64,000 nucleotides of DNA from Dictyobacter aurantiacus (GCF_003967515.1 NZ_BIFQ01000001.1:3410001-3474000), one strand, 5' to 3'; positions 1-10,300 are shown, numbered from the stretch's first letter. Notes: generated by a model from the letters alone, not told the origin. Made by a program: numbers and translations.

Positions 1-34
1 CATGCTCCTCCGCAAGAGGAAACCTGGCGCATCA

Positions 35-940
35 TCAGGAAAGAAACTTTGCTGAGCTTAGCATAGGATTCAGATATTTTTGCAGCGCCTCCTGATAGAT
101 ATTATCGGGCACCAAAAAATAGATCACATAATAGGTCTTGCTATGTTTATCGGCAATAGTGGTAAAGTGGATCTTTGTATTCTGGCTATCCAGCAGGGTG
201 GCATCCTTTTGTGACCACTTGTCGCCCGCGATAGTTGGATTGGCGTTCGCGGCCTGCACCGTCTGAATCTCATGGCTGCCCTGGATCTGCTGCAGACCTT
301 GTACCGTAGAGGCGTTCAAATCATCTACGCTACTGATCGAGTTGTTGATTGCGCTGGACAGGCGATTAATGACAAAAGAGATGCCGATTTGATCCTGTGA
401 ATTGATGGTCAGCGAGGTCGCGGCTGTGGATTGCTGGGGCGAGCCAAGGGTCCAATCCGATGGATACTTTACTGACATGTTGATATTGGTATTGGTGGCA
501 GTCTTAAAAGAGGTTGGCGTGGGCAGCGAATTAGCAGGCTTGCTACTTGTCTGTGGCGTTGCCGCTGCCGACTGGCTGTTGCTTTTGCTTGCCGGTTTAG
601 CGGCAAGGCCGGTGATCTGTCCGTTGCTATAGAGCGTGGCGGCGGTAATCAAAGCGGCTACCAGAGGAGCTATGACCAGGGCCGCGATTATCCCCAGGAT
701 ACTACCAGTTCGGCGCCCTGAACGGGCTGGCGCTTTCTTGCCATTTATAGAAGAGGTGGAGGTCTCGTTTTGCATCTCTATGGTGCCCGGCAACTGTTGT
801 GGAATGGTGGCTGGCCACGGCGGGGTACCCGGAGGTAGATACGAGAATCTCGATGTGCGACTCGTATATGTACTGGTTCCGCAGCGTGGACAGAAGGCAG
901 TTGCATCGGGAAGATCGGCTGAGCATTGAGAACATTTCAT
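35..940 (-). CDS. Zinc-ribbon, single-pass membrane protein with extracytoplasmic PsbP-like domain
   Basis: A 301-residue protein starting with a zinc ribbon (Cys 3, 6, 17 and 20), a Pro/Ser-rich linker, one transmembrane helix at about residues 80-105, a Ser/Thr/Ala-rich stalk and a C-terminal globular part (about 150-301) that reminds me of PsbP/DUF1795-type domains because of its YPSDW start and alternating beta pattern. Orientation is probably cytoplasmic zinc ribbon and outside C-terminus. The start is supported by GGGAG eight bases before the ATG. It lies 18 bp downstream of a small gene on the same strand, so the two are likely one transcript. No enzyme motif is visible; a sensor or envelope-anchored accessory role next to the T7SS genes is only inference. 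Confidence 0.75.
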   Translation of the reverse strand: MKCSQCSADLPDATAFCPRCGTSTYTSRTSRFSYLPPGTPPWPATIPQQLPGTIEMQNETSTSSINGKKAPARSGRRTGSILGIIAALVIAPLVAALITAATLYSNGQITGLAAKPASKSNSQSAAATPQTSSKPANSLPTPTSFKTATNTNINMSVKYPSDWTLGSPQQSTAATSLTINSQDQIGISFVINRLSSAINNSISSVDDLNASTVQGLQQIQGSHEIQTVQAANANPTIAGDKWSQKDATLLDSQNTKIHFTTIADKHSKTYYVIYFLVPDNIYQEALQKYLNPMLSSAKFLS

Positions 941-958
941 AAGTCGCGCTCCCTGTAT

Positions 959-1213
959 TTAAGGTGTGTGTATCAAATGACAATCAAAACGTACAACTCC
1001 ACTCTGGCGCTCTGTTACAACTTTTAAAACCTCTAGTGCTATCGGCTCCCCTATCGCGATGGCGATATCTGTTTCATCCAGCACGCGGCACTCAAAATGA
1101 CGGTCAGGATCTATCTTGTCAGCAATGACGCAATGAACGTAATCATGCTCCTCACCCTGAAAAATGGTATGTAGTCCCGCCTCTTTGCTCAGTAATGTAC
1201 CTTCCCGAATCAC
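959..1213 (-). CDS. Small hypothetical protein
   Basis: An 84-residue soluble protein that I do not recognise. It starts with GTG; AGGAG lies about ten bases upstream, and the alternative ATG seven bases earlier is in another frame. It is acidic, with a predicted beta-rich fold (alternating V/I/F stretches). It is first in a two-gene unit with the zinc-ribbon membrane protein, and a good sigma-A-like promoter lies 70-100 bp upstream. The function is unknown. Confidence 0.6.
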   Translation of the reverse strand: MIREGTLLSKEAGLHTIFQGEEHDYVHCVIADKIDPDRHFECRVLDETDIAIAIGEPIALEVLKVVTERQSGVVRFDCHLIHTP

Positions 1214-1285
1214 GTCTCATACTCCTGCAAACGAGATAGTTCGTTGCCCGTAGTTAGCAGCACAAAAAATAGAGATATGATTACT

Positions 1286-1314
1286 AGTATTAGTAACAAC
1301 CTGCCGATTGTCAA
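1286..1314 (-). promoter_or_regulatory. Sigma70-like promoter of the small-gene unit
   Basis: On the minus strand TTGACA (1309-1314) and AATACT (1286-1291) are separated by exactly 17 bp, upstream of the gene starting at 1213. The -35 box is a perfect consensus. Confidence 0.55.
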
Positions 1315-1429
1315 CCTCTTTAGCTATAATTATCGAATAGAATGAATAAATTTGCAACTCTTTGCTCTATGCTGAACTTTCGGCATTTATTTTATTTATG
1401 TGTGGATCTTGCTCTCGTTACCTTCGGGG

Positions 1430-1590
1430 TACATGATAGCCCCCACACGCGCGTCCGCTGCGCGGCCGCGCTGGTTTTTTGTGTTGGTGCGGGGGGCACT
1501 TCCGCGCCCCCCGCACCAACACAAAACGGACTTGTGAGTACCGTAGGTGCGAAAGCCCAGGCAGGCTGCAGGCGATAATCATGAGCGTAA
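1430..1590 (-). repeat. Hairpin element copy M1 (MITE-like family)
   Basis: This copy reads on the minus strand. It carries the family's GC-rich flank (GCGGCCGCG next to AGCGGACGCGCGTG), a perfect 21-bp hairpin (arms 1477-1497 and 1506-1526, 8-base loop), and then the other family flank, ending with the CTCATGAT...ATCGCC block. The stem holds the family core GTGTTGGTGC followed by a copy-specific run of six G. Its outer end at about 1590 is cut by the next hairpin. Short open frames in it are by-products of the GC-rich repeat. Confidence 0.75.
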
Positions 1591-1595
1591 GCTAC

Positions 1596-1735
1596 ATTGT
1601 TCTTGTAGGGGCTGGTGCAACGCCATTGGCGGGGCATTCGCCCCCGCCAATGGCGTTGCACCAGCCCCTACAAGAACAATTGAGTACCGCAGGCGTGGAG
1701 GGGCCGCATGCGCGATAAGCCAGGATAAGCGTGGC
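1596..1735. repeat. 39-bp perfect hairpin plus degenerate element flank (M1b)
   Basis: Arms 1596-1634 and 1642-1680 are exact complements over 39 bp with a 7-base loop. The arm contains GGCTGGTGCA, like the GGTGC core of the other copies. Sequence after it (GAGTACCGCAGGCG) mirrors the GAGTACCGTAGGTGCG after M1, so it is probably a second, diverged element sitting against M1. The remainder of 1214-1771 outside M1, M1b and the promoter shows nothing that I can name. Confidence 0.7.
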
Positions 1736-1771
1736 ACCTCTTATTTTATTGTATCGGCACGTTGCCGGTAT

Positions 1772-3154
1772 TTATTGCCAGAGCTGAATCGTGCCATCGG
1801 TGAGCGCGGCGATAAGCTGATCTTCAACGAAATCCAGGGCACTGATCTGCCAGGGATGATATAGCTTCTGGACGATCTGTCCGGTAGTGATCGACCAGAG
1901 ATCGATGACACCCTCGTTTATCTCGCTATCTTCGCGTGCGACGGCCAGCCATTGTGCATTGGGAGAGATGGCAAGGCGTGCGCTACTCCCCATGGTTCCA
2001 CAGGCGAATTCACTATAGGTGCCATTAATGGTATCGCACAACCGCACTTTGGCGCCCTGGTAGACAAAGGCGACCCACGCCGCGTCGGGCGTTGCGACAT
2101 AGGGAGGTGTGCAATCCTCGCAGCGTCCCATAAGAAGAGACGCTTCTATCTGTGGCGCTTTACTACCCAACTTCCCCTTTGGATGCAGGTTCCAGCGGCG
2201 CACAATGACCATCTGTTGGGATTCATTGGGTACCTGGGCGCAGGAGAGTGTAACCAGGGTCCGGGCATCCTGTGAGAGGGCGCGCATGCGAATAGCCCAG
2301 AAACTGCGTCTATCGCTGCCCTCTTCGGCGCAGATCAGCGGATCAAACACCGCACTGGTGGGGGACCCCATTTCGTGGCTAAACACGTCGCTACTACGTA
2401 CACCTAGTGAGCGTGGCGCGCGGGTATCCTCACTGAGATAGGGCAATGCCAGGTGCGCGACCCGCTTGCTCGTGTCCATGACCTGCAGGCAGGCATCCAG
2501 CGAATAATGGTTGGAGACGGCCCGATCGGTTAATGGATAGCTCCAGAGGAGGTCACCTTTATAGGCATCCCAGACATGCAGCCCCAGCCGGTTCCAGCCG
2601 GCCAGGAGCGTACCCGCCTGCGAGATGCGCAGCGCGCGTAACGCCTCCACGGTAAACGTGGGATCGCTCCTAAATCTGGCGGATGTTACCACGTTATCGC
2701 GGGTGATTTCCCATATGGTACCGTCGCCATCGAGCGAGCCCGCGGCCAGCCGCATTCCATGGACGGTTCGCCAGCCGTGAACCGCCGATGTAACACCGTG
2801 ATTGGTCGTAATCACCGGTCCCGCATGTAGCGGTCCTCGCGTGCTAAATGTATGCAGACCAGAGAACTCAACATCCGCTGGATTATCTGGCATATGTGGA
2901 CGTGAGCGCGGGCGCGCGATCCTGCTACGCAGGTCGACCACTCCGCCCAGAATGACATCGTACTGCTGACGCTTTTCCGCATCTTCGAGTACCGAATAGG
3001 CCCGGTTGATGCGCTTCATCTCCAGCGCGCCCTCGGGCCCGGCCAGATCGGGATGAAAACGGCGCGCCAGCTGTCGATAGGCGCGCTTGATGGTATCGTT
3101 GTCCGCATCAACGGGAATGCCTAGAATAGCATAATAGTTTTCTGGTGTATCCAT
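1772..3154 (-). CDS. J-domain (DnaJ-like) protein with WD40-type propeller
   Basis: A 460-residue protein. Residues 6-65 form a J domain with the HPD tripeptide in the loop (RRFHPDLAG), which stimulates DnaK-type Hsp70 ATPase. The rest (about 95-460) contains repeated blades ending in W-D/W-like motifs (LHVWDAY, IDLWSITT and a C-terminal TIQLWQ), as in WD40 beta-propellers. No Gly/Phe or zinc-finger region follows the J domain, so it is a class C J protein that may recruit Hsp70 to a partner bound by the propeller. The ribosome site is weak (ATAAGATA). It lies downstream of the two kinase genes on the same strand but is separated from them by two hairpin elements, so co-transcription is uncertain. 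Confidence 0.8.
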   Translation of the reverse strand: MDTPENYYAILGIPVDADNDTIKRAYRQLARRFHPDLAGPEGALEMKRINRAYSVLEDAEKRQQYDVILGGVVDLRSRIARPRSRPHMPDNPADVEFSGLHTFSTRGPLHAGPVITTNHGVTSAVHGWRTVHGMRLAAGSLDGDGTIWEITRDNVVTSARFRSDPTFTVEALRALRISQAGTLLAGWNRLGLHVWDAYKGDLLWSYPLTDRAVSNHYSLDACLQVMDTSKRVAHLALPYLSEDTRAPRSLGVRSSDVFSHEMGSPTSAVFDPLICAEEGSDRRSFWAIRMRALSQDARTLVTLSCAQVPNESQQMVIVRRWNLHPKGKLGSKAPQIEASLLMGRCEDCTPPYVATPDAAWVAFVYQGAKVRLCDTINGTYSEFACGTMGSSARLAISPNAQWLAVAREDSEINEGVIDLWSITTGQIVQKLYHPWQISALDFVEDQLIAALTDGTIQLWQ

Positions 3155-3389
3155 TATCTTATCGTATCATAGCAAGTCTCTGATAGCGTTATTCTGTTAA
3201 CTTGAACCTATCAGAAACAACAATCATCATAAGTATATGTGATATCCATAATAGATATGGATATTAGCTCGTCGCTTATACCATAGCAGCATATGCGCTA
3301 TTCTGCATGCCTCATCGCCTGTTGGCTGGCTTGTCGTACGCCCTTATTGTAGCATCGCTGCATTTCTTCTCTTCGATTCTACCATATTC

Positions 3390-3526
3390 CTGGCTCCGGG
3401 CTTGAGGTGCTAAGCAGTCCTTTGTGTGTTGGTGCATGGGCGCGCGAAAGCGCGCCCATGCACCAACACACAAAATCGGGGCGGTCGCGTCAGTGGACGC
3501 CCGTGAGGAGAGTCAGCTACTCTCCA
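3390..3526 (+). repeat. Hairpin element copy M2 (left end missing)
   Basis: A perfect 25-bp hairpin (3421-3445 and 3450-3474, GAAA loop) sits between the family left flank (GAGGTGCTAAGCAGTCC) and a diverged right flank (GTGGACGCCCGTGAGG). The outer left terminus is not recognisable. It abuts the complete copy M3. Confidence 0.7.
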
Positions 3527-3732
3527 AGAGCGTGTCAGACTTTCATCATCATCGCCTATGGACTGCATGCGTTTTCGCACTTTCGATGCTCAAGAGTCCC
3601 TGGTGTGTTGGTGCAGTGCGTGCGCATCTGCGCACGCACTGCACCAACACACAAAAACAGTGCGGCCGCGCAGCGGACGCGCGTGCGGGGGCGCGCAAGT
3701 GGCCCCAACATGGCAGGAGTCTGACACGCTCT
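3527..3732 (+). mobile_element. Complete MITE-like hairpin element M3
   Basis: The best-preserved copy. The terminal inverted repeats AGAGCGTGTCAGACT (3527-3541) and AGTCTGACACGCTCT (3718-3732) are a perfect 15-bp match. Inside are the left flank ending in GAGTCC, a 24-bp perfect hairpin (3603-3626 and 3629-3652), and the right flank GCGGCCGCG, AGCGGACGCGCGTG and CCCCAACATGGC. It has no coding capacity. The terminal GTGTCAGA is shared with the IS5-family element at 61-62 kb, so non-autonomous mobilisation is plausible. The rest of 3155-3771 is AT-rich spacer with no feature that I can name. Confidence 0.75.
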
Positions 3733-3771
3733 AAGCTCTGCAGCCATATTATCTATTTGGCGGGGATGGTT

Positions 3772-5379
3772 TTAGCAGTACCCCAGGCTGTGCCAGGTTT
3801 GTGGTCCTACCTGTCCATCAACCTCCAGTCCATGCGCTTTTTGATAATCTTTGACCGCCGACTGCGTTAATGGTCCAAAGTCTCCATCTACTGTAAGGGG
3901 AGGCGAAAAGTTGTATGGCGAGTTGGGAAAATCATGGGCGGCGTAATGGCTGTTGAGAGATGTTTGCAACGTTTTGACCAGTGCTCCACTCGCGCCTGAT
4001 TGGATCAGGGCGGGACATACGGGTGGCCTGGACGTAGGCGTGGGTTTCGGTGTGGGTGTAGGCGCAGTAGTAGGAATAATTGGAGCCTGTGTTGGTAGGA
4101 CGACGGGAATTGTTGGCGTTGCGCTGCTATGATGAGTCCGGGTAGAGGTGGCAGCGTGGTGCGTGGACGTAGGTGACGGCATTTCTTTACCGACGATCTT
4201 ATCCTCATTGCTGGCTTGTTGCTGCGGTGGCGTTGAGGAAGATATGAGACCTCCACCGTTGATCGCATAGACAAGCGTACTGGTTAACAGCAACAAGACG
4301 AATGCGACGATGGCGGCTATGCCGATCTTCTTTTTACGCCCCTGGCGATTTGGCGCGCTCAGCGCTCCAGGTTGCGGGGTGAAAGAATCCTGATTGGTCG
4401 TATTTGAGATAACATGTGGTTCCGCAGCGTCTGGTTCCGTAATATCCGCAGGTGGAGGTGTATGTCCTTCTTTGTGCATCGCTTTGAGAGTGATGCTGTC
4501 GTTTTGAGCGATCTGTGTCTGCTCAGATGGTGGCATGCCCTGGGTGGGCGCCACCATGATTTTCTCGACCCCACTGGCCTCTTCCAACGCTGCCGCGAAC
4601 GCTTGCACGGTCGCAAAGCGCTGGCCAGGATCTTTGGCCAGCGCTGTCAGCACCACCCGCTCAGCTTCTGGTGGCAGGTCGGCAACGTATTGACGCAGGG
4701 GAGCCGGTACAGTTGACTGGTGCTGGGCCCACATCTCAAGGAGCGTGCCCTGGAAGGGTCGCGTACCACATAACCACTCATACGCAATGATTCCCAATGA
4801 ATATTGATCGCTGGCCAGTTGTGGTTTGCCCTTGAGCTGTTCGGGCGCCACATAGGCGACGGTTCCGACCAGAGAATTTTCTACGCTCTGCGAGTAGACC
4901 GTCTGAGCGATCAAGGCGACACCAAAATCACTGAGCAACAGATTATTTCTTGGACCAATCAGTATATTGCTTGGTTTGAGGTCGCGGTGAATCAATTGGT
5001 GTTCATGAGCATACTGTAAACCATCCGCGATCTGGTTCATATAATCCACCACCGTCGAGAGCGGCAATTTTGTTTTGGGCGGATGACGCTGGCGTAGGGT
5101 TCCATGGGGCGCGTATTCCATAATCAAGAACGGGATCTCGTTCTCTATCCCGAAGTCGAGCAGACGGATAATGTGGGGATGAGAAAGATGCGCCAGCGTA
5201 CGTGCTTCATTGATAAAGCGTTCCCGATACTCGTCGATCAAGCGCGCGTATAAGATTTTGATGGCGGCAAAACTTCCAAGGTGAATATGTTCGCCCAGGT
5301 AGACATCCGCGAAGCCCCCCTGACCGAGCAAGCGAAGCAGGCGATAATGACCAAATTGCCTTCCTGTATAGTCTGCCAT
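3772..5379 (-). CDS. Receptor Ser/Thr protein kinase with peptidoglycan-binding domain
   Basis: A Hanks-type kinase (residues 11-270): Gly-rich loop GQGGFADV, catalytic Lys41, HRDLKPSN with Asp133, DFG 151-153 and the APEQ motif, all intact, so it should be active. A Pro/Ala-rich juxtamembrane stretch is followed by one transmembrane helix (about 350-378), a Thr/Pro-rich stalk and a C-terminal PG_binding_1 domain (about 455-535, ending in QVGPQTWHSLGYC), placing a cell-wall sensor outside. I start it at the ATG giving MADYTGRQ because its neighbour begins MADYVGQQ at the same point and the longer frame opens with TTG. It lies 127 bp downstream of the paralogous kinase in the T7SS operon and may phosphorylate T7SS components or FHA-type readers. 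Confidence 0.9.
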   Translation of the reverse strand: MADYTGRQFGHYRLLRLLGQGGFADVYLGEHIHLGSFAAIKILYARLIDEYRERFINEARTLAHLSHPHIIRLLDFGIENEIPFLIMEYAPHGTLRQRHPPKTKLPLSTVVDYMNQIADGLQYAHEHQLIHRDLKPSNILIGPRNNLLLSDFGVALIAQTVYSQSVENSLVGTVAYVAPEQLKGKPQLASDQYSLGIIAYEWLCGTRPFQGTLLEMWAQHQSTVPAPLRQYVADLPPEAERVVLTALAKDPGQRFATVQAFAAALEEASGVEKIMVAPTQGMPPSEQTQIAQNDSITLKAMHKEGHTPPPADITEPDAAEPHVISNTTNQDSFTPQPGALSAPNRQGRKKKIGIAAIVAFVLLLLTSTLVYAINGGGLISSSTPPQQQASNEDKIVGKEMPSPTSTHHAATSTRTHHSSATPTIPVVLPTQAPIIPTTAPTPTPKPTPTSRPPVCPALIQSGASGALVKTLQTSLNSHYAAHDFPNSPYNFSPPLTVDGDFGPLTQSAVKDYQKAHGLEVDGQVGPQTWHSLGYC

Positions 5380-5506
5380 ATCCTGAAGCCCTTTTTCCTC
5401 TTCTGTTTCCTTCTTTACTAAAGAAGGCAAGCGATAATTCTTGCCTTTCCAATCTGGTCCGGCACCGGATGAAAACTTTTCTCTATTGCTATAGCGCCCT
5501 TTTTGT

Positions 5507-7291
5507 TTAGTAGGGACCTAATTGTGAAGATACATCTGTTTGACCACTCGAAAATGTAAAAGAGGCATAGGCAGAGGCTGTCTGGGTGGGGCCATCATAG
5601 ACCATGCCCGTGTAGCACGATGTTTGACCAAGTGCCACCACACCATTTCCTCCATTCGAGCAGGTATAGGTTGCTCCATCGTTGTTGCGAACAATTTTTG
5701 CGTTCCCATATTTACCTGGGACGGCCTGGGAAAATACCACCTTGGCCCAGGCAGCGTGGCAAGTGTAACTAAACTGAAAATATAATGTGCCCGTTATCCC
5801 ACCTACATTAAAACTCTTAGGTGTGGAATTGGACTGTGTTGCCGCGCATGTTTTTCCACCGACACTGTAAGTGGTTGGATTCCGACCGTCGACCGCAAAG
5901 CTGGTTGGGGCCGCGGCCGTTGGAGTGGGAGTGGGTGTTGGCGCAACCGCTGTGGGTGTTGGCCTGGCCGCCGGCGGAGTTTGAGCGCCTTTAGAGGTTG
6001 GAGACACGGTCAGAATGGGCAATTGAGTAGTTTTTTTTGCCGCGCCACTCGTGGGTGTTGGCGCAACCTTCTGGCTGACCGCTGCCGTTTCCTTATTCCC
6101 AGACTGTTGTACAGGCATTGCTGTCGCAGTGGCTACCACTAGAGGTTTATTGGCGGCTTCGCCGTTCATAGTATATACCAGCGTGCTGACGAGCAGTAGC
6201 GCTACCACCGCCACTATAGCGGCGGTTATACCGATCTTCTTTTTATTGCCTCCCCGGCGAGATGGCGCTGGTATGGGGACGGATCCCTGGGAGGCGCGAT
6301 CATCGGGTTCGGTGTTCGAGGCCTCATCGGGAGGACGTCCCGCCTCGTCCGGGTCTGTGATATCTACGGGTTGAGAGGCGAAGCCACGATCAGCTGCTTG
6401 AATTCTGATCGCATCTTTATTAGCGGCTTGTTCTGACGTCAGCGGTAAGTTATACATGGTGGCCACTGGGATGTGGTCAGGGCGACTGGCAGCTTCCAGG
6501 GCGTTCGCGAATGCCCGCACGTTCGCGAAGCGCTGACCGGGATCTTTGGCCAGCGCGGTTAGCACAACCTGTTCGACTTCTGGTGGTAGATCGGGCACGT
6601 ATTGACGCAGGGGCGCTGGTACGGCGGATTGATGCTGCGCCCACATCTCAATGACTGTCCCTAAAAAGGGCCGTGTGCCACATAGCCACTCATACGTCAT
6701 TACGCCCAGTGAATACTGATCGCTGGCCAGTTGCGGTCTTCCCTGCAATTGTTCGGGCGCCACATAGGCGATGGTTCCGACCACGGACTTTTCGATACTC
6801 TGAGAGTAGGTAGTCTGAGCGATCAGGGCAACTCCGAAATCACTGAGCAACAGATTGTTTTTCTGACCAATCAATACATTGCTTGGCTTGAGGTCGCGGT
6901 GAATAAGGTTTTGATCGTGCGCGCATTGCAGGCCATCCGCGATCTGATTAACATAATTTACTACCGTTGAGAGCGGAACTTTCGTTCTGGAAGGATGCTG
7001 TTGCCGCAAGGTTCCATGGGGAGCATATTCCATGATCAGGAATGGAATGCCATCTTTGATACCAAAATCGTGCATGCGAACGATATGGGGATGTGAAAGA
7101 CGCGCCAGGGTACGTGCTTCGTTGAGGAAGCGCTCGTGATACTCATCAATCAGGCGAGCATACAAAATTTTGATAGCAGCCATGCTTCCCACGTGAATAT
7201 GTTCGCCCAGGTAGACATCCGCGAAGCCTCCCTGTCCTAATAAACGAAGCAAGTGGTAAGGCCCAAATTGCTGTCCAACGTAATCTGCCAT
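5507..7291 (-). CDS. Receptor Ser/Thr protein kinase with DUF2690-like external domain
   Basis: A paralogue of the next kinase, about 80% alike over the first 270 residues by eye. Lys41, HRD 131-133, DFG 151-153 and APEQ are all intact. A transmembrane helix lies at about 372-396, followed by a long Thr/Pro/Ala stalk and a Cys-containing C-terminal domain (about 470-594). The latter's pattern of CAATQS, FSYTCHAAWAKV and CYTGMVYD resembles DUF2690, a secreted domain found next to kinases and transcription factors in actinobacteria. The family's function is unknown. The gene begins 19 bp after the EccC-like ATPase stops, so translation is probably coupled to the secretion motor. Confidence 0.88.
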   Translation of the reverse strand: MADYVGQQFGPYHLLRLLGQGGFADVYLGEHIHVGSMAAIKILYARLIDEYHERFLNEARTLARLSHPHIVRMHDFGIKDGIPFLIMEYAPHGTLRQQHPSRTKVPLSTVVNYVNQIADGLQCAHDQNLIHRDLKPSNVLIGQKNNLLLSDFGVALIAQTTYSQSIEKSVVGTIAYVAPEQLQGRPQLASDQYSLGVMTYEWLCGTRPFLGTVIEMWAQHQSAVPAPLRQYVPDLPPEVEQVVLTALAKDPGQRFANVRAFANALEAASRPDHIPVATMYNLPLTSEQAANKDAIRIQAADRGFASQPVDITDPDEAGRPPDEASNTEPDDRASQGSVPIPAPSRRGGNKKKIGITAAIVAVVALLLVSTLVYTMNGEAANKPLVVATATAMPVQQSGNKETAAVSQKVAPTPTSGAAKKTTQLPILTVSPTSKGAQTPPAARPTPTAVAPTPTPTPTAAAPTSFAVDGRNPTTYSVGGKTCAATQSNSTPKSFNVGGITGTLYFQFSYTCHAAWAKVVFSQAVPGKYGNAKIVRNNDGATYTCSNGGNGVVALGQTSCYTGMVYDGPTQTASAYASFTFSSGQTDVSSQLGPY

Positions 7292-7310
7292 GTGTTAAAC
7301 TCTCTCTTCC

Positions 7311-10300
7311 TTACACTGCTTCCGTGTTTGTTACCTGGACCTGCATGGGCTGTACCCCGCGACGCACAAGGTAGCCACGTCCAGTCGGCATCTTATCGGA
7401 TGCGCTCTGCTTATGCAGCACCTGGCGCCCTTCCACCGGATCACCGCGCATAATGAGGCCGGGGCTCTCCATGTTTTTGATGCTCCGGTAGATGGGATCG
7501 TAGTTCGCTCGCCCGATCTCTACTACGCGGCGGGCCAGAATAAAATGAATACCAACCTCTTTGGCGGGTTGCAGTACTGCTTCGAGTGGATTGAGTGGAT
7601 TTCCTGACTGTGGGGTTTGTGTGGCAACCATCTCGTAGTCGTCGACAACAAGGTAGTAGTGCGTTCCGTTCCATGTCCGATCGCCCATTGTTGTCTCCAC
7701 CGGGCCAGATGCGTTGCTGGCCTGGCGCCGCTTAAACTCCTCATTGAGAAATTGAACACATCTATTAATATCATCCAGGGTAGAGGCATAGGCGAGCACG
7801 TGATTGCTGTGCGCCATGCTGATCAATGACTTACGGTAATCAATGATGATGATTCTCGCCTGCTCTGGTGTATAGTAGCGCTGCATGCCGGTGATCCACG
7901 TGCGTAGCAAGGTTGTTTTACCGCATTCACGATCCCCGAGGATCAAGAAGTGCGGATCGTTATGCACCATATCGATAAAGACCGGGCTGATATTGGCCTC
8001 TTCCAGACCGAGAGGGATACCCTGCGCTGGCGCATCAACCGAGCCGGGCATATCTGACCACTGTACCTCGGGCGGCAGGATACGTATTTTGGGTGCGCCT
8101 GGCCCTTTCCAACTGGTATGCACTTTTTGGATGAACGCTTCCAGTATCTTCTGCATAGTAAACGACGAGACATCGTCGGAGCTATGGTTGCCGACAATGG
8201 GTAGCGCTGTCTGGAACAACAATTTTTCTGGCAGCAGGCCACGTCCGGGCGTTTCCGCCGGGATCATGGCGGCGGTTTTGCGATCAAACTCTGAATCATT
8301 GGTATCGTTTAAGCGCAATTCCAGGCGGGTACCAATATTGCTGCGCAACCTGGAGCGAATATCGGTCCACTGGTTGGCGGTTAAAATAATGTGCACTCCA
8401 TAGGTCAGGCCGCTGGAGATGAGTGATGTCACGGTGGCAATGCTCTCTGGATCACTGGTCTCGCATTCACTCTGGAACTGACCAAAGTTGTCAATGAACA
8501 GGAACACGTCCCCGTACTGCTCTTGCGCGAACTTTCCTTGCTGTCTCAGGTGACGATAGCTTGCCATGCCATCGATCTCGTATTGCGCGAATAATGCTTC
8601 GCGATCCGCTACGATCTGTAGCATGCGCCGCAGGACGCGCTGCTGCTTATTTTTGTCGGCTCGGCTACAGATCGCGCCCACGTGGGGCGCGTGTTCAAAG
8701 ACACGCAGCAGGCCGCCACCAAAGTCGATGCCATAGATCTGTACTTCGCGTGGGGTGTGTGTGACGATCAGCGAGGTCATCAACGTACGCAGCAAGGTGC
8801 TTTTTCCCGATTGGGGCGCTCCTACCGCGACGAGGTGGCCTCCCAGGCCGGAGAAATCGAGGTACAGTGGTTGCTGCACCTGTTCCGCAGGCCGATCCAT
8901 GATGCCGATAGGCACGCACAGCGGTCCAAATGGCGCTTGTGCGGCAAACGAAGAGCCATCCAACTTGCCTTGCCCACAGCGCTGCAGCACATCGACAAGC
9001 GATATTTTCTCTTTTAATGGCTCTTGCCAGACCGCGTGGACGCGCCAGCCGTTGGCCGGCACTGGCGCCTGTTTAACTTTCTCAATTACCATCTGCATCT
9101 CTGTACGTGGGGCGTTTAACGCTTGCATGCTCTGTGTCTTTTCTCTGCCCTCAGACGGAAGCAGCTTGCCCGTATCTGTAAATGGACGAAAGAGCGTAAT
9201 CGGATCAACCTGGCGCTGCTCGATCGGTATGTAGGGGAGTGAAATAAGCGCGGTCTTAAAACTGGTATAGATATCCTCATCCACTTTAAAGTAGCCGCTA
9301 CCAGGAGATGGCGGCAGGTAGTAGGCATCGTGCGTGCCAATCACGGCGCTACTCTCTTCCGCCTTAAATGTGCGCAAGGCGATGCGGTAACGCAGGTGAC
9401 CTTCCAACGTTCTGATACGCCCCTCCTCGATACGCTGTGTTGCCAGCATCATATGCATGCCAAGGCTGCGTCCCACCTGGCCAAATTTGGTGAACAGCGC
9501 CAGGAAATCTTCGTAGTTGGCGATCAATTGCGCGAACTCATCAACAATGATAATCAGGTACGGCATCGGCTCCAGGTGAGGATTCTTGTGCCACAACTTA
9601 TGATATTCCGTGATATTGGGCACACCAGCCTGGCTGAGCAGATTCTGGCGTCGTTGTTGCTCACCGAGCAGCGAGGAATACATGCGACTGATCAGCAGCG
9701 GATCGTTTTCCAGATTGGTAATGATGCCTGACACGTGTGGCAGGTCAGCAAACTCGGCAAAGGCCGCGCCAGCTTTAAAGTCTATCAGCACAAAGTTGAC
9801 TGTGTAAGGATCATGGGTGAGCGCGAGACTGGTGACGACCGTACGCAATAATTCACTTTTACCTGATCCAGTGGCTCCGATCACCAGGCCGTGCGGACCC
9901 AGGCCACCTGCCGCCATCTCTTTAATATCGAGTAAGAGGGGACCATGTTTCTGCAATCCAATGGGAACGCGTAAGAGATCCTGATTATGATGCCGACGCC
10001 AGAGGTCCGCCACCTGGAGCGTCTCGATCGCCTGAATACCGTGCAACTGTAAGAGGCCAACGTTTTGTGAATAGTCCAGGCTTGCCTCTCCGTCAACGAG
10101 GTGGAGCGAGGCCATGCTACGGGCGATCTGTTCGCAATGGTCGATCTCTATCTTATCAAGAGCAACGAACTCGACGCTTTTGCCATCAGGGGCCATCTCC
10201 TGGTAGGAAAGATAGAGATCATGAAACGTCGTAGCGATCGAAAGACGGGCCTGCAGAACCGGCGGCTCTTGCTCCATCCTGTTTACCAGGCTGATTACGG

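Noticed and set aside
1342..1864. Several overlapping frames of 80-105 codons on both strands
   Set aside because: They are read-throughs of the GC-rich hairpin elements M1 and M1b, and similar peptide fragments recur at other element copies.
3421..3474. Element hairpins as plain rho-independent terminators
   Set aside because: Several copies are far from gene ends, and conserved flanks plus terminal repeats point to a dispersed element; terminator activity may still be secondary.
3407..3870. Frames of 105 and 148 codons
   Set aside because: They are made of the element sequences M2 and M3 and have no conserved domain or ribosome site.
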